From assembly GCF_033723955.1 (NCBI RefSeq), contig NZ_CP137555.1, forward strand, positions 1,179,001 to 1,243,000: a DNA stretch of 64,000 nucleotides, read 5' to 3'. The notes under the pieces were generated by a model. The model was not told the DNA's origin. It saw only the letters and a list, made by a program, of their open reading frames with translations, and made no database searches. The position numbers and the translations under genes were made by a program. Below, piece after piece: positions 45,868 through 56,196 of the stretch. Source of the stretch: Microbulbifer pacificus. Lineage in GTDB: Bacteria > Pseudomonadota > Gammaproteobacteria > Pseudomonadales > Cellvibrionaceae. Position 1 is the first letter of the stretch; the number at the start of each line of letters is the position of its first letter.

Positions 45868-47070
45868 TTATTCCGCCGGCAGCCCCAGCACAAATACCGC
45901 GAGGCAGATCAGGCCAGTCACGGTAAAACACAGCATATACCAACGCCGCCGCGGCAAGCCCTGCGTTTGTCGGGCAACCAGTAAAGCCGCGGCGCACTGG
46001 AACGCATAGAACAGGGCGAAGGCGCGCGAGGCATAGGCGATGATTTCCTGAACGCTGGTAAGCCAGGCCAGGCATACGGTAACCGCCATGATCAGCACAT
46101 AGGCGTAGCGCTCCGGTAATTTCTGGCGCGAAATATCTTCGATCAAGCCCCCCGCCCCCGCCGAGTCTGCGACCGAAGCACTGAACTGGCTGCCAATTGC
46201 GGCAATGGATATCAGCATCGGCAACACCGCGGCAATCGGCGCCGTCATGCCAATGATGGCGGTCACATCGGCCCCGAGCCTTTTGTGAAACAACACGGTC
46301 GCCAGGGCGATGAATACCAGGTAGATGCCGGCAGAGAGCAGCTGCGCAATGCGCATGGTGGCAATGCGCTGCTCCGCCGAATGCTCACTGCCCAGATAGC
46401 GAGAAGTTTCAAATCCCTGCACCACGATCAGCAGCCCGAGCAATACACGCACGTCGTGGGACCCGATGCTCGAATCGACATCCGGCAATGCCCAGTCACC
46501 ACCCAGGAAGAGCCGCAGGTTATATACAAACAGCGCCACCAGCAGCGCACCGATCATGCCCAGATTAAGGCTGACCGCGTACTTTTCCAGCGCCTCCAGT
46601 TCACTGAGGCCACGCCAGATACCGACGCCGCCGATGATGACCAGCAGCGTGGTGGTTATGCTATTGGCCAGGAATTCACTCTTCATCCCCATGGCATTCA
46701 GCAAAAATTCCGCCAGCAACTGCAGGTAATAGGTGACAGAGATGGAATAGGCTCCAGCCAGCACCACCCGCGAAGCGAGCGCTACTTTCTGTGCCGGACC
46801 ATTCAGGTGCTCAACCGGCTCTAAATGACGGATATTGAAACGAATGGCACTGCCCACGGCGTAGGCAATAACCAGCAACACCGCCATACACAGCACTGCC
46901 AGATTTCCGACAATGCCCGCCAGTAACGGCGCGCTGACCAGAAAGCCACTGCCCATGATGGAAGCCAGTGGTGTTACCGTGGCTTTCCAGCCAGAGGAGT
47001 TTGCCACGCGCGGTGAAAACGCCAGATAGGCTGCAATCAACAATGCGACGCCGATTATCAGGACATTCAC
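45868..47070 (-). CDS. APC-fold membrane transporter
   Basis: This is a 400-residue protein with about eleven to twelve hydrophobic helices (GWKATVTPLASIMGSGFLVS, SITTTLLVIIGGVGIWRGLS, VVQGFETSRYLG). The GSGF unwound-helix region and overall size resemble the amino acid-polyamine-organocation or Nramp-like fold. Substrate is unknown. It stands alone, convergent with the sirtuin gene. Confidence 0.7.
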   Translation of the reverse strand: MNVLIIGVALLIAAYLAFSPRVANSSGWKATVTPLASIMGSGFLVSAPLLAGIVGNLAVLCMAVLLVIAYAVGSAIRFNIRHLEPVEHLNGPAQKVALASRVVLAGAYSISVTYYLQLLAEFLLNAMGMKSEFLANSITTTLLVIIGGVGIWRGLSELEALEKYAVSLNLGMIGALLVALFVYNLRLFLGGDWALPDVDSSIGSHDVRVLLGLLIVVQGFETSRYLGSEHSAEQRIATMRIAQLLSAGIYLVFIALATVLFHKRLGADVTAIIGMTAPIAAVLPMLISIAAIGSQFSASVADSAGAGGLIEDISRQKLPERYAYVLIMAVTVCLAWLTSVQEIIAYASRAFALFYAFQCAAALLVARQTQGLPRRRWYMLCFTVTGLICLAVFVLGLPAE

Positions 47071-47378
47071 CCGTCAACCACTCCTTTTAGCGTTCCTTTT
47101 AGCGGTCCTTCAATCGCTCTGTTAGAGAAATTTATTTCGCGGCGTCAATTTTATGCATGCACAACCTGCATCGAGTCTAATTTAGGGTATTTAAATATAG
47201 CCCTTAACTCGCAGCAAAATATTGGCATCGATATTTACTCATAATAAAAATTGTCTACCAGAATTCATTAAAAATTCGCTGTGTTAAAAAAATAACACGC
47301 CACCTAATAACCCCACAAAAAATATGCTTTAACGGAAATCCAACCTTATATAAACACACATCGACTAATGGATTCTTA
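47071..47378. other. AT-rich spacer between divergent transporter and acyltransferase genes
   Basis: This 308-nt region is markedly AT-richer than its neighbours, especially 47150-47350. It should carry promoters both ways. Several TA-rich boxes fit -10 elements, but no pair is clear enough to call. Confidence 0.4.
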
Positions 47379-48611
47379 ATGGAAGCGCATACTTCTGCCC
47401 ACCCAGTCAAAACAGAGAAATCAACGCCTACACCAATAAAATCAGGACCCACCCTAAGTGTCGAGCTCACATGGGATGGGGCAAAAAAATTACTGCATTC
47501 CTGGGAGCACACAGATCACAAGGGTGCCGCGAGAGTCGCCACCGCAAAAGCCAATTTCTTCCTGCCATTTATCGCAGAGATGCCCGGCGAAAAAACGCCT
47601 TATGTAGCGCTATGGAACAAAGATGGGGTGCCTGATGGGATGCTGTTAGGCCGCCTTGCTTTTACGCGCCCGGTGGCAAGAATCGGGAACTGGCAGGTTC
47701 CGATGCCACTGCTTCGCACCCTGAATATTACCGAGGGTGGGCTTGAGGCACTGACCACAGAAACTGCCCTGCAGCAGAAAAAATACTTGCAAGAGTTACT
47801 GGCTAGCGGAAATTTTGACTGCATTTCTATTTTTCGCCTCGCTCCGGATAGCGAAGTCGGGCGAGTGTTTGAAAATGGATTCCTTAAGCCTGGCGATGGA
47901 TTCCCGGTAAAAATAGCGCGCTGGTTCACCGAGCTCCTTGATTCCCACGGTCGCCCGATAGCCGCAAACTCAGCAAAAACACGCAGCGGATTTCGCCGCA
48001 AAGACCGCAAACTGGTTGAAGCGTTTAATGGTGCCGTTGAAATACGGGAAATTCGCGATCCTAAAAAGGTAACTGAATATTTGAAGATGGCCGTCAAAAT
48101 CGGCGCTGCAGGCTATCAAAGGAGTATCGGCGTAGGGGTAAAAGACGACCCCATTTGGAACAGTGTATTCAGAATCCATGCCGAAAACGGCAACTTCCGC
48201 GGATATCTGCTGGAGGCCGAAGGCGAGCCCATCGCCTATATCGTAGGGCCGGTGGTGGACGGTACCTTTTCATTACTCGCCACATCCTATCTGCCGAAAC
48301 ACAGCCGATTGGCACCGGGCACCTATTTACTCCGCAGGGTAATCGAACGGCTTCAGGACGAAGGCATTCGCTGGATCGACTATGGTGAGGGCGATTACAG
48401 CTACAAAGAACTCTATGGCACCTACCGGCGGGAGGATGCCTCGATGAATTATTATGCTTCGTCACCCAGGGCAAAAATCGCCTGGCTGTTGAACAGCGTG
48501 GCACATGGCACGATGCGATTCCTTCATTCCAGTGGCTTGTTGGTACGCCTGAAAAAAATCCGCCGGTTTATTATTGACCGTCTGAATAAAAACAAACTGG
48601 ACGCGGATTAA
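47379..48611 (+). CDS. BioF2/GNAT-like acyltransferase (CelD/FemAB-related)
   Basis: This is a 410-residue cytosolic protein. The C-terminal half has the BioF2-like acetyltransferase pattern: FRRKDRKLVEAFNGAVEIRE, GNFRGYLLEAEGEPIAYIVG, APGTYLLRRVIERLQDEGI and IDYGEGDYSYKELYG. Such proteins are found in polysaccharide or cell-envelope modification. Codon use and upstream DNA are AT-richer than the flanks, and no glycan cluster is adjacent, so lateral acquisition is possible. Confidence 0.75.
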   Translation: MEAHTSAHPVKTEKSTPTPIKSGPTLSVELTWDGAKKLLHSWEHTDHKGAARVATAKANFFLPFIAEMPGEKTPYVALWNKDGVPDGMLLGRLAFTRPVARIGNWQVPMPLLRTLNITEGGLEALTTETALQQKKYLQELLASGNFDCISIFRLAPDSEVGRVFENGFLKPGDGFPVKIARWFTELLDSHGRPIAANSAKTRSGFRRKDRKLVEAFNGAVEIREIRDPKKVTEYLKMAVKIGAAGYQRSIGVGVKDDPIWNSVFRIHAENGNFRGYLLEAEGEPIAYIVGPVVDGTFSLLATSYLPKHSRLAPGTYLLRRVIERLQDEGIRWIDYGEGDYSYKELYGTYRREDASMNYYASSPRAKIAWLLNSVAHGTMRFLHSSGLLVRLKKIRRFIIDRLNKNKLDAD

Positions 48612-48632
48612 ATTCAAGACTGACGCTTGCGG

Positions 48633-49511
48633 TCAGGTATCCTTCTGGCCGGAGAGCTTTGCTTCCGTGCGCAATTCAAAATCACTGGCATCGTGCCGCT
48701 CGTGTAATTGCTCCGATGGCTCACCCCAGGTGCGATTTACCATACGCCCGCGAATCACCGCCGGGCGCTCACCGATTTCATTTACCCAGCGATTGACATT
48801 GATGTAGCTGTGGGTTTCCAGAAATTCTGCCGCATCGTATGCCTGATTTTTTACCAGCGCACCGTACCAGGGCCAGATGGCCATATCTGCAATGGTGTAT
48901 TCTTTGCCGGCAATATATGGATGTTGCGCAAGCTGCCGGTCGAGTACGTCGAGCTGGCGTTTGACTTCCATCGCGTAACGGTTGATGGGGTATTCGTATT
49001 TCTCCGGCGCATAGGCATAGAAGTGGCCAAAGCCGCCGCCGAGGAAGGGGGCGGCGCCCATTTGCCAGAACAGCCAGTTCAGCGTTTCGGTGCGCTGGGC
49101 CGGGGTGTGGGGGAGGAAAGCCCCGAATTTTTCTGCCAGGTACAGCAGGATAGAGCCGGATTCGAACACACGGATCGGTGGCGTGCTGCTGTGGTCCACC
49201 AGGGCGGGGATCTTGGAGTTGGGGTTGATGTCCACAAAACCACTGCTGAACTGATCGCCCTCGGTAATACGGATCAGGTGGGCATCGTACTCAGCACCGT
49301 TTTGCCCGAGCGCCAATAGCTCCTCGAGCATGATGGTCACTTTCACTCCATTCGGCGTACCCAGCGAGTAGAGCTGCATCGGGTGCTTGCCCACCGGCAG
49401 CGCCTTGTCGTGGGTCGGGCCGGCAATGGGACGGTTGATGTTGGCAAACTGTCCGCCATTGGCGCTGTCCCATTTCCAGACCTTTGGTGGTACGTAAGTT
49501 TTGTCAGACAT
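48633..49511 (-). CDS. yghU: Glutathione-dependent disulfide-bond oxidoreductase YghU
   Basis: This is a 292-residue glutathione-S-transferase-fold protein. The N-terminus MSDKTYVPPKVWKWD and core HPMQLYSLGTPNGVKVTIML are typical of YghU/Nu-class enzymes, which bind two glutathiones and reduce disulfides. The helical domain contains FGHFYAYAPEKYEYPINRYA. ATG 49511 gives the conserved start; the frame continues upstream unconserved. It is 58 nt downstream of the membrane-protein gene. Confidence 0.92.
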   Translation of the reverse strand: MSDKTYVPPKVWKWDSANGGQFANINRPIAGPTHDKALPVGKHPMQLYSLGTPNGVKVTIMLEELLALGQNGAEYDAHLIRITEGDQFSSGFVDINPNSKIPALVDHSSTPPIRVFESGSILLYLAEKFGAFLPHTPAQRTETLNWLFWQMGAAPFLGGGFGHFYAYAPEKYEYPINRYAMEVKRQLDVLDRQLAQHPYIAGKEYTIADMAIWPWYGALVKNQAYDAAEFLETHSYINVNRWVNEIGERPAVIRGRMVNRTWGEPSEQLHERHDASDFELRTEAKLSGQKDT

Positions 49512-49569
49512 TCTAAAGTTCCGATGTTGAGAATTAACCGGCCCCGCGGCCGCTACCCCTGGATTGTCC

Positions 49570-50604
49570 TTAGCCCGTTTCTGTCCGCAATTGAACTCGC
49601 CCACGGGCGATCAGCGCCAGGGCGCCCCATAACAGCAGGCTCACTATCAGCACCAGACCATACTCCCCGAACGGAATGCGCAGTGGCTGCTGCCAACTCA
49701 TCACGCCGCTACCGATCAGACCCAGCAATACCAGCACATACCCGATGATGATGCTGCCAACCACCCTCTGCGACAAGCCCAGGCCGTGAATCTGGGTTAC
49801 CACCAGCATGCTCAGAAAACCGGTGAAGAACATGGCCACAGCGGACCAGCCCTGCAGCGGTGACAGGTAAGCGACCACCACTCCGTGAATCAGCACAAAG
49901 CTTTCCAGGAAAACGGTCCAGTAACGGTTGCGGTGACTGCGGGTGAACATCAGGCTTCCCTGCAGCAATAATGCGAACAGGTAGAAAAAGCCGAGCAGGT
50001 GTCCCGGGGTCAATTCAATCGGGTGATACCAGAAGGTGTAGAGGATCGCCCAGGAAAAGTAGTAGCCGTGATAGCGCTTGAGGCAGGTGACCACGGTCTG
50101 CTTGATCGGAACCCGCTTGCCAAAAAACAAGCCCCGGCGCGGGTTTTCCATGATCAGCACGACCACCAGCAGGAAGATGACAGAAAACTGCGATGACCAC
50201 ACCGAAACCGTCTGTGCCAGGCCGTCGTAGAACAACTTGGTCTGCAGTATGTGCAGGCCGATGAAAAAGGCATTGCCCACCAGCGCCAATACGTTGATGG
50301 GGTGCAGGCCACTGGTGTATCCCATACCTTCTTTGTGATGCGCCTGTCTCGCGCGAAAGATGATCCACCAGTGAAACAGCTGATGGGCGGCATAGCCGAC
50401 CCAGGCCGTGATAAACGCCCAGGTAGATGGCTCGGGTAACTGCCAGTAATACCAGCCTCTGGTTTCATCTGGCAGGAATTCAATGTGTTCACTGTAGGGG
50501 CCAGTAATGATCGCCACCAGCACTAGCGCGAGGCAGCCCATCAGGCCCCAACGCAATTGAAAGCGATAACTCTTGTGGCTATTTAACCAGTTGTTGAGCG
50601 CCAT
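49570..50604 (-). CDS. Integral membrane protein of unknown function
   Basis: This is a 344-residue protein with about nine to ten hydrophobic helices. Conserved-looking His and Trp residues cluster in AAHQLFHWWIIF, YHGYYFSWAILYTFWYHP and FVLIHGVVVAYL. I do not recognise the family; the His-rich helices could hold heme or metal. It precedes yghU on the same strand. Confidence 0.68.
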   Translation of the reverse strand: MALNNWLNSHKSYRFQLRWGLMGCLALVLVAIITGPYSEHIEFLPDETRGWYYWQLPEPSTWAFITAWVGYAAHQLFHWWIIFRARQAHHKEGMGYTSGLHPINVLALVGNAFFIGLHILQTKLFYDGLAQTVSVWSSQFSVIFLLVVVLIMENPRRGLFFGKRVPIKQTVVTCLKRYHGYYFSWAILYTFWYHPIELTPGHLLGFFYLFALLLQGSLMFTRSHRNRYWTVFLESFVLIHGVVVAYLSPLQGWSAVAMFFTGFLSMLVVTQIHGLGLSQRVVGSIIIGYVLVLLGLIGSGVMSWQQPLRIPFGEYGLVLIVSLLLWGALALIARGRVQLRTETG

Positions 50605-51070
50605 GCTCCCCCCGGTGATGACCTTCGGTTAATGAAGAATCCTGACTGCGAAGCTATCTTATCCATGCTCAGGAGATGACACACAGTTCACCATATCTAT
50701 CGAGACAATTTCTCGGATACAAAGCTGTAGCTCGTTATACGCAGATGGCAGGCCCAGTGGATCAACGTATCGCGGCAACGCTTTATTGCAAATCCAGCCA
50801 CGACACGCTAGAGCATTAATCAAAACTGCGGTGCGAAAATTTCTCCTCACATGCAGAATTCCAAAGGTGGCTCCATCTCCCGTTGTTGAAGCCCCCCTGA
50901 CGCTCCCCCATAATACCGGCCCAATTTCCATCAATGCGCCGCCTGTCGCCAATCACAGACTAGGGCCCCAACCCGGCTAGTTGCTAGTCTTGCATTAACA
51001 GGCGCCCAATTTTTGTACTACGCCAATTCAGTACCCAGGGCCACAATGCGGTGGCCCAAACGGAACGTCT
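50605..51070. other. Intergenic region before the rnf operon
   Basis: This 466-nt divergent spacer lies between the membrane-protein gene and rnfA. A weak open frame on the minus strand (50659-50952) lacks any recognisable pattern. I see no FNR-type palindrome. The rnf promoter should lie here, but its boxes are not obvious. Confidence 0.4.
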
Positions 51071-51646
51071 ATGACCGAATTCACCGTCATCCTGCTCTCC
51101 ACCATCCTGGTGAACAATTACGTGCTGGTGCAGTTCCTCGGCCTGTGCCCGTTTATGGGGGTTTCCAACAAGCTGGAGACGGCCATCGGCATGGCTGGCG
51201 CCACCACCTTCGTACTGACACTGGCGGCCATCTGTTCCTATCTGGTGAATACCTACCTGCTTGAACCCTTCGGCATGGAGTACCTGCGCACCATTTCCTT
51301 CATCCTGGTGATCGCAGTGGTGGTGCAGTTCGCGCGTATGTTTATCGAGAAGACCAGTCCGCTGCTGTACCGGGTACTCGGGGTCTTCCTACCGCTTATT
51401 ACCACCAACTGTGCAGTGCTGGGCGTGGCGCTGCAGAACACCCTGAAGGCAAACAATTTTGTGCAGTCCACCCTGTACGGCTTCGGCGCGGCGGTGGGTT
51501 TTTCGCTGGTGTTGATCCTGTTTTCCGCAATGCGCGAACGGCTGGCTATGGCGGATGTCCCCAAACCGTTCAAGGGCGCGGCCATCGGCATGATGACGGC
51601 GGGGCTCATGTCGCTGGCGTTTATGGGCTTCAGCGGGCTGGTATAA
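51071..51646 (+). CDS. rnfA: Rnf/Rsx electron transport complex subunit A
   Basis: This is a 191-residue membrane protein with six helices, opening [20 protein letters not shown]. The conserved NTC of the Nqr/Rnf fold appears as [13 protein letters not shown], where one cysteine of the membrane [2Fe-2S] site is expected; the partner is in [10 protein letters not shown]. The complex couples ferredoxin/NADH redox to ion translocation and, in E. coli, keeps SoxR reduced. It is the first gene of rnfABCDGE. Confidence 0.95.
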   Translation: MTEFTVILLSTILVNNYVLVQFLGLCPFMGVSNKLETAIGMAGATTFVLTLAAICSYLVNTYLLEPFGMEYLRTISFILVIAVVVQFARMFIEKTSPLLYRVLGVFLPLITTNCAVLGVALQNTLKANNFVQSTLYGFGAAVGFSLVLILFSAMRERLAMADVPKPFKGAAIGMMTAGLMSLAFMGFSGLV

Positions 51647-51658
51647 GGAGCGGCGACG

Positions 51659-52267
51659 ATGGATTGGCTTTCTGATGTTTCCACACCGCTGCTGATTCTC
51701 GGCGGCATGGCGCTGGTGTTCGGCGCCCTGCTGGGCTTCGCCGCGGTGCGCTTCAAGGTGGAGGGCGACCCCATTGTCGACCAGATCGACGCCCTGCTGC
51801 CCCAGACCCAGTGCGGCCAGTGCGGCCACCCGGGTTGCCGCCCCTACGCCGAGGCCATCGCCAATGGCGAGGCCATCAACAAGTGTCCTCCCGGTGGCCA
51901 GGCCACCATCAACGAACTCGCCAACTTGCTGGATGTGGAAGCGATTCCGCTGGATGCGGAGCACGGGGTGGAAGACGTCAAGAAAGTGGCGTTTATCCGC
52001 GAGGCAGAGTGCATCGGCTGCACCAAGTGCATCCAGGCCTGCCCGGTGGATGCCATCGTCGGCGCCGCCAAGCAGATGCACACGGTGATCGTGGACGAAT
52101 GCACCGGCTGCGACCTGTGCGTGGAACCCTGCCCGGTGGACTGTATCGACATGGTGCCGCTGGAGGTAACCCTGCAGCGCTGGCACCCGAGCAAACCCAG
52201 AGACAGTGTCCAATTGATTGCCAGTGACAGACCCGAACTGCACGCCGATGACCGGAGTGCAGCATGA
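51659..52267 (+). CDS. rnfB: Rnf/Rsx electron transport complex subunit B (ferredoxin)
   Basis: This is a 202-residue protein with an N-terminal anchor ([20 protein letters not shown]). A CX2CX4C Fe-S motif ([16 protein letters not shown]) follows, then two [4Fe-4S] ferredoxin motifs ([17 protein letters not shown] and [17 protein letters not shown]). It feeds electrons between soluble donors and the membrane subunits. Its stop overlaps the rnfC start in an ATGA junction. Confidence 0.95.
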   Translation: MDWLSDVSTPLLILGGMALVFGALLGFAAVRFKVEGDPIVDQIDALLPQTQCGQCGHPGCRPYAEAIANGEAINKCPPGGQATINELANLLDVEAIPLDAEHGVEDVKKVAFIREAECIGCTKCIQACPVDAIVGAAKQMHTVIVDECTGCDLCVEPCPVDCIDMVPLEVTLQRWHPSKPRDSVQLIASDRPELHADDRSAA

Positions 52268-54435
52268 GCCAGGTAGATGAACGACTGAGCGCCAGCGAGC
52301 GCCGCGCCGCCCGCGAGGCCCACCTGATCGCCAGCGAAAAGGCCCGCGACCTGTCCCGCGAGTTGAAAATCAACGACTTCCACGGCGGTGTCCACCCGCC
52401 GGAGAACAAGCACCAGTCCACCGGTGAGCCCATCGGCAGTATTCCGCTGGCGGAAGATTTGATCGTGCCCCTGAACCAGCATATCGGCGCCACCGCCATC
52501 CCGCTGGTGAAGCTGGGCGACCTGGTATTGAAGGGGCAGAAGATTGCCGAGGCCGATGGCCCGGTGAGCTGCCCGGTGCACGCGCCCTCGTCCGGCAAGG
52601 TGGTCGCCATCGAGCCCATGGCGGTGCCGCATCCCTCCGGCATGGTGGCGGATTGTATCCAGATCCGCACCGATGGCCGCAATGAGTGGTGTGCGCTCAC
52701 TCCGCTGGCGGACTACCAGAACCGCGATAGCGACGAGCTGCTGGAGCAGATTCGCGACTGTGGCATCGCCGGCATGGGCGGTGCCGGTTTCCCCACCGCG
52801 GTGAAACTGAATCCCCGCGGCGGCGCAACCATCGACACCCTGATCATCAACGGCACCGAGTGCGAGCCCTATATCACCGCCGACGACATACTGATGCGCG
52901 AGCGCGCCGATGAGATTATCGGCGGTGTGGAAATACTCGCTCACCTGCTGGACCAGCCGGAGCGGGTGCTGATCGGTATCGAGGACAACAAGCCAGAAGC
53001 CATCAAGGCGATGCAGCGGGCCGCCGAGGGCACCCGCTTTCACGTGGTGGTGTTCCCCACCAAATACCCCTCCGGTGGCGAGAAACAGCTGATCCAGATT
53101 CTCACCGGCCGCGAGGTGCCGAACGAGGGTCTGCCGGCGAATGTGGGCATTGTGTGCCAGAACGTCGGTACCGCCCGTGCGGTGTACCGCGCCATTCACT
53201 TTGGCGAGCCGTTGATCAGCCGGATCACCACCGTGGTGGGGGAATCCCTGGCTCACCAGCGCAATATCGAGGTGCCGATCGGCACCCCGATCCGCCACAT
53301 CCTCGAATGCCACGGCATCGACCGCAAGCAACTCCAGCGCATCGTGATCGGTGGGCCGATGATGGGTTACACCATCGAGGATGAGTCCGCGCCGGTGGTA
53401 AAGACCACCAACTGTATTCTCGCCCCCACCAACAAAGAGCTGCCGCCGGCGCCGCCGGCCCAGGCCTGCATCCGCTGCGGCCTGTGCGCCGAAGCATGCC
53501 CGGCAAGCCTGCTGCCACAGCAGCTGTATTGGTACGCACGCGCGGAGGACCGCGACAAGTTGCAAGCCTACAACCTGTTCGACTGCATCGAGTGCGGCGC
53601 CTGCTCCTATGTGTGCCCCTCCAGTATTCCGCTGGTGCAGTACTACCGCGCCGCCAAGGGGGATATCCGCGAGGCACGCCAAGAAAAGGAAAAGGCGGAC
53701 CGCGCCCGCGAACGTTTCGAATACCGCAAGCTGCGCATGGAAAGAGCGGAGCAGGAGAAGGAGGCCAAGCGCCTGGAGCGCAAGCAGGCCGCCGAGGAAG
53801 CCCGCAAGCTGCGCGAGCAGAATGCCGGCAGCCCGGAAGCGCAGGCAGCCAAGCAGGAGGCCGATGTGGTCGCCGCGGCTCTGGCGCGGGTAAAGGCCAA
53901 GCAGGCCTCACCGGAACAGCAGCTGGCCCGCGCCCAGCGCACCCTCACCAGCGCGGAACACCGGGTGGAACGGATGCAGCAGAAGGTGGCTGAGGCGGAT
54001 GAGAACCAGCGCGCGCAGCTGGAGGCCCAGCTGAAGACCGCCGAGCTGAAACTGAAGGAAGCCCGCGACAAGCTCGCCGAAGCGGAAAGCCTTTCCGCCG
54101 CGGCTCCCGCAGGGGACCAGTCACCAGAGGCAGCAAGCACGCCGACGCCATCGATCACCGAAGACAAGCTCACCGTGGCCGGTGCTTCGTCCTCCGCCGC
54201 CGGCGCCGCGATCGAAAGAGCCAAGGCCGCGGCCGCCGCCCGCGCCAGCATGAGCCCGGAGGAAAAGCTCGCCGCGGAAATCGACGCGCTGAAAACGCGG
54301 GTGGAAAAGGCCGAGGCGCGGCTGCAAAAGGCCCGCAGTGACGACGATCCCAACACCGCCGCGTTTGAAACTGCACTGACCAAGCTGCAGGAAAAGCTGG
54401 CGGAAAAACAGCAACAGGCCGGAATCCAGGACTGA
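52264..54435 (+). CDS. rnfC: Rnf/Rsx electron transport complex subunit C with long C-terminal tail
   Basis: This is a 723-residue protein. The NADH/FMN-binding core covers about 40-390 ([35 protein letters not shown]). Two [4Fe-4S] clusters lie near residues 400-455 ([17 protein letters not shown] and [17 protein letters not shown]). From about 465 an Ala/Glu/Arg/Lys-rich coiled-coil-like tail runs to the end. Such tails are typical of gammaproteobacterial RnfC but vary in length; this one is about 255 residues. Confidence 0.94.
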   Translation: MSQVDERLSASERRAAREAHLIASEKARDLSRELKINDFHGGVHPPENKHQSTGEPIGSIPLAEDLIVPLNQHIGATAIPLVKLGDLVLKGQKIAEADGPVSCPVHAPSSGKVVAIEPMAVPHPSGMVADCIQIRTDGRNEWCALTPLADYQNRDSDELLEQIRDCGIAGMGGAGFPTAVKLNPRGGATIDTLIINGTECEPYITADDILMRERADEIIGGVEILAHLLDQPERVLIGIEDNKPEAIKAMQRAAEGTRFHVVVFPTKYPSGGEKQLIQILTGREVPNEGLPANVGIVCQNVGTARAVYRAIHFGEPLISRITTVVGESLAHQRNIEVPIGTPIRHILECHGIDRKQLQRIVIGGPMMGYTIEDESAPVVKTTNCILAPTNKELPPAPPAQACIRCGLCAEACPASLLPQQLYWYARAEDRDKLQAYNLFDCIECGACSYVCPSSIPLVQYYRAAKGDIREARQEKEKADRARERFEYRKLRMERAEQEKEAKRLERKQAAEEARKLREQNAGSPEAQAAKQEADVVAAALARVKAKQASPEQQLARAQRTLTSAEHRVERMQQKVAEADENQRAQLEAQLKTAELKLKEARDKLAEAESLSAAAPAGDQSPEAASTPTPSITEDKLTVAGASSSAAGAAIERAKAAAAARASMSPEEKLAAEIDALKTRVEKAEARLQKARSDDDPNTAAFETALTKLQEKLAEKQQQAGIQD

Positions 54436-54460
54436 GGCGAGGGAAATAAAGAGAAACACC

Positions 54461-55513
54461 ATGTCCCTGATGCGAATCACATCCCCCCACGCCCACTCGG
54501 GCCAGAGCACCTCCAAGGTGATGCTGCAGGTGGCCGCCGCCACCATCCCCGGCATCCTGGCGCTGGTCATCTACTTCGGGCCCGGCGTACTGATCAACAT
54601 TGCGCTGTGTATCATCACGGCGCTGGCGAGCGAGGCCGCGGTAATGAAGCTGCGCAATCGCCCGGTGGGCTTCTACCTGAAGGACTACAGCGCACTGGTC
54701 ACGGCGGTGCTGCTGGGTATCGCCCTGCCCCCCTACTGCCCCTGGTGGATTCCGGTGGTAGGCAGCATCAGCGCCATCGTGCTCGCCAAGCAGCTCTATG
54801 GCGGTATGGGCTACAACCCGTTCAACCCCGCCATGGTGGGTTACGTGGTGCTGCTGATCAGCTTCCCGGTGGAAATGACCCGCTGGGCCGGCCCGGCGGA
54901 ACTGATCCAGGGCGTTCCAGGCCTCGACGAGACCTTCGCACTGGTCTTCGGCAATATGAATGTGGACGGTTTTACCCGTGCCACACCGCTTGAAATCGTG
55001 CGCCTGAACCAATCCACCATCCTTTCCCAGCTGTATGAGATGGAGCCGGTGTTCAACAAGGGCACCCTGGCGGGACTCGGCTGGGAGATGGCCAACGTCG
55101 GCTTCCTGCTGGGCGGCCTGTTCCTGTGGTTCCGCCGCCTGATCACCTGGCACGCACCGGCGGCGATGCTCGCCACCCTGGCAGTGCTTTCCATCATGTT
55201 CTATGACGGCGGCAGCTCACTGAGTGAGGGCTCGCCCCTGCTGCACCTGTTCTCCGGCGCCACCATGCTCGGCGCCTTCTTTATCGTCACCGACCCGGTG
55301 AGCGGCTGTACCAGCAACAAGGGGCGGCTCATTTTCGGTGCCGGCGTCGGTCTGCTGGTGTTTGTGATTCGCGCCTGGGGCGCCTACCCGGATGCGGTGG
55401 CGTTCGCGGTACTGCTGATGAACTTCGCCGCGCCGTTTATCGACAACTACACGCTGCCGCGCACCTACGGCCACAAAGCCGCACGCAAGGCTACCGACCT
55501 GGAGGAGCAGTGA
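54461..55513 (+). CDS. rnfD: Rnf/Rsx electron transport complex subunit D
   Basis: This is a 350-residue membrane protein with about nine to ten helices. The covalent FMN threonine is in LFSGATMLGAFFIVTDPVSG, as in NqrB and RnfD. PPYCPWWIPVVGS and YNPFNPAMVGYVVLL are further family marks. It forms the membrane core of ion transfer. Its stop overlaps the rnfG start. Confidence 0.95.
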   Translation: MSLMRITSPHAHSGQSTSKVMLQVAAATIPGILALVIYFGPGVLINIALCIITALASEAAVMKLRNRPVGFYLKDYSALVTAVLLGIALPPYCPWWIPVVGSISAIVLAKQLYGGMGYNPFNPAMVGYVVLLISFPVEMTRWAGPAELIQGVPGLDETFALVFGNMNVDGFTRATPLEIVRLNQSTILSQLYEMEPVFNKGTLAGLGWEMANVGFLLGGLFLWFRRLITWHAPAAMLATLAVLSIMFYDGGSSLSEGSPLLHLFSGATMLGAFFIVTDPVSGCTSNKGRLIFGAGVGLLVFVIRAWGAYPDAVAFAVLLMNFAAPFIDNYTLPRTYGHKAARKATDLEEQ

Positions 55514-56196
55514 TGCTGAAGCGCTCCATCGGCAAGAACGCCGCGGTGCTGGCGCTGTTCGCAGTGGTCACCGCCGGCACGCTCGCCATCACCCAGATCA
55601 CCACCAAAGAGCCCATCGAGCGGGCCGTGCGCGAAGCCTCCGCCAAGGCCCTACTGGAGATCATCCCCATCGACCGCCACAGCAATGACCTGCTGGTAGA
55701 CACCTACCCCATCCCCAAACAGTACTGGGCCATGCTCGGGCTGAAACAGGGAGGCGATATCAACCTGGCGCGCCAGGGCGATGGCACCATCGATGCGGTG
55801 ATCATCCCTACCGTGGCGCCGGACGGTTACTCCGGCCCGATCCGCATGCTGGTGGGCGTAAACCGCGATGGCAGCATCGCCGGTGTGCGGGTCACCAACC
55901 ACGCGGAGACCCCCGGTCTCGGCGATAAGGTGGACGTGAAGAAGAGTGACTGGATACTGTCGTTCAACGGCAAGTCCCTCGACGATCCCGGCCGCGAAAT
56001 GTGGAAGGTGCAGAAAGACGGCGGCGCCTTCGATCAGTTCACCGGCGCCACCATCACCCCGCGTGCGGTGGTGAACCAGGTGCGCAGGGTGCTGGATTTT
56101 GTCGCCGAACACCAACAGGCGATTTTCAGCGCGCCGGTGTCCAAGCGCGCGGTGGAAATCGAGCAGTCAACAGCGCCCGAGGGGGAGAACAACTGA
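55513..56196 (+). CDS. rnfG: Rnf/Rsx electron transport complex subunit G
   Basis: This is a 227-residue protein with one N-terminal helix ([20 protein letters not shown]). Its periplasmic FMN-binding domain holds the flavinylation motif TGATITP ([15 protein letters not shown]). ApbE would attach the FMN; no apbE gene is in this window. ATG 55513 has GGAGGAG upstream and is preferred to the adjacent GTG. The stop overlaps rnfE. Confidence 0.94.
   Translation: MLKRSIGKNAAVLALFAVVTAGTLAITQITTKEPIERAVREASAKALLEIIPIDRHSNDLLVDTYPIPKQYWAMLGLKQGGDINLARQGDGTIDAVIIPTVAPDGYSGPIRMLVGVNRDGSIAGVRVTNHAETPGLGDKVDVKKSDWILSFNGKSLDDPGREMWKVQKDGGAFDQFTGATITPRAVVNQVRRVLDFVAEHQQAIFSAPVSKRAVEIEQSTAPEGENN

Noticed and set aside
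50659..50952. A 97-codon minus-strand frame upstream of rnfA
   Set aside because: It has no Shine-Dalgarno site, no recognisable motif and an odd composition; it is treated as spacer.
51844..53682. A 612-codon open frame antisense to rnfB and rnfC
   Set aside because: The sense strand encodes clear ferredoxin and NADH-binding motifs in an operon; the antisense translation is compositionally biased.
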